DNA from: Vibrio variabilis
GTDB lineage: Bacteria; Pseudomonadota; Gammaproteobacteria; Enterobacterales; Vibrionaceae
Direction: 5' to 3'
Assembly (NCBI RefSeq): GCF_003263785.1
Contig: NZ_JYJK01000095.1
Coordinates: 1-56,401 of the forward strand
DNA length: 56,401 bases
Notes under the pieces: model-generated
What the model saw: the letters and a program-made list of their open reading frames with translations, nothing else
Databases searched by the model: none
Told to the model about the DNA's origin: nothing
Made by a program: the position numbers and the translations under genes
Shown here: positions 56,056 through 56,401 of the stretch, in pieces
Layout: every line of letters starts with the position of its first letter
How positions within the stretch are numbered: position 1 is the stretch's first letter

Positions 56056-56401
56056 TCACTTAAGCAGCGCCACGACCGTATGACGTCTCACATTCGCCTG
56101 CGCATTGAGCGCCTGAAATGTCGTCGTGAAATCTTGTGAAAGCTGGCTAAAACCAGAGAGTGTTTCACTGACTTGTTGCTCGGAAGGGAGCTTAGATTGG
56201 CTCTGAATGCGCGTCATTTGCGTATCGAGCTGAGATTGGAATTGCCTTGCTTCGCTTAGGCTGATTTGTGCCTGTTTTAGGTGTTGATTCACCTTGGCGA
56301 TAGATTGTTTAATACCATCACGAGAGCCTAAATCAAACTTGAGTTCCGCCATGCCATCTGGCTCGGCTTGAATCGAGAAGGTATTGGCTTGCCCTGCAGG
56401 G
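56056..56401 (-). CDS. C-terminal part of a helical, possibly hook-associated (FlgL-like) protein
   Basis: Partial; the frame stays open through the right edge (at least 114 residues, beginning PAGQANTFSIQAEPDG). The sequence after ANTFSIQA is mostly helical with heptad-like spacing (IKQSIAKVNQHLKQAQISL) and ends ALNAQANVRRHTVVALLK. A beta segment followed by a long helical C-terminus fits hook-associated protein FlgL. A lateral flgB-L unit ending here on the minus strand next to laf region 2 would be sensible. Another flagellin-like or unrelated helical protein cannot be excluded. Confidence 0.4.
   Translation of the reverse strand, partial: PAGQANTFSIQAEPDGMAELKFDLGSRDGIKQSIAKVNQHLKQAQISLSEARQFQSQLDTQMTRIQSQSKLPSEQQVSETLSGFSQLSQDFTTTFQALNAQANVRRHTVVALLK

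Noticed and set aside
1..56401. CRISPR arrays, transposases, integrases and tRNA genes
   Set aside because: None was found on either strand. No regularly spaced repeats, no recombinase motifs and no cloverleaf sequences were noted.

Overview
The window looks like the large chromosome of a marine Vibrio or close relative. The gene order murI - btuB - trmA - yijD - fabR - sthA beside an rRNA operon, the polA - Spot 42 - engB block, RyhB next to hemB, and hemB - tatD - tatCBA - ubiB - ubiJ - ubiE - rmuC are classic gammaproteobacterial synteny. A complete-looking lateral-type (laf) flagellar region with MotY and LafK points to Vibrionaceae. Species cannot be fixed from the sequence alone.

Layout. 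1-390: leader and P1 promoter of an rRNA operon running off the left edge. 390-8660: housekeeping block (RRM protein, murI, a Dph6-like ATPase, btuB under a cobalamin riboswitch, trmA, yijD, fabR, sthA). 8740-11075: a methyltransferase/MATE exporter pair behind a predicted Fur-controlled promoter. 11094-17380: a stretch rich in regulatory RNAs: a CsrB/CsrC-type RNA, a possible new small RNA, Spot 42 and RyhB, among cytochrome c4, engB and polA. 17437-25916: hemB, tatD, a tiny CxxC protein, twin-arginine translocase, ubiquinone genes and rmuC. 25984-49630: lateral flagellar genes in two divergent transcription units around 34.0-34.4 kb (motY-lafK-fliEFGHIJ to the left; fliMNPQR-flhBA plus a degenerate-EAL protein to the right), then lafA flagellin, fliD, fliS, fliT, fliK, fliL, lafS, lafT and lafU. 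49793-56401: a small membrane protein, a long Ig-repeat lipoprotein, two further exported proteins of unknown function, and the 3' end of a gene that may be lateral flgL, with a decayed partial copy of that 3' end 1.65 kb away.

How it works together. The laf genes supply a second flagellum: LafK (sigma-54 activator) and LafS (sigma-28) order expression, FliF/G/M/N and the export gate build the base, LafA/FliD make the filament, and LafT/LafU with MotY drive it, probably on protons. CsrB-type RNA, Spot 42 and RyhB link carbon and iron status to post-transcriptional control.

Sequence quality. At least 23 single-base losses break the frames of 16 genes, including hemB, ubiE and several flagellar genes. 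Every one is repaired by adding one base, so most are probably consensus errors rather than true pseudogenes. Broken genes are listed over their full span, typed CDS, with the break positions given.
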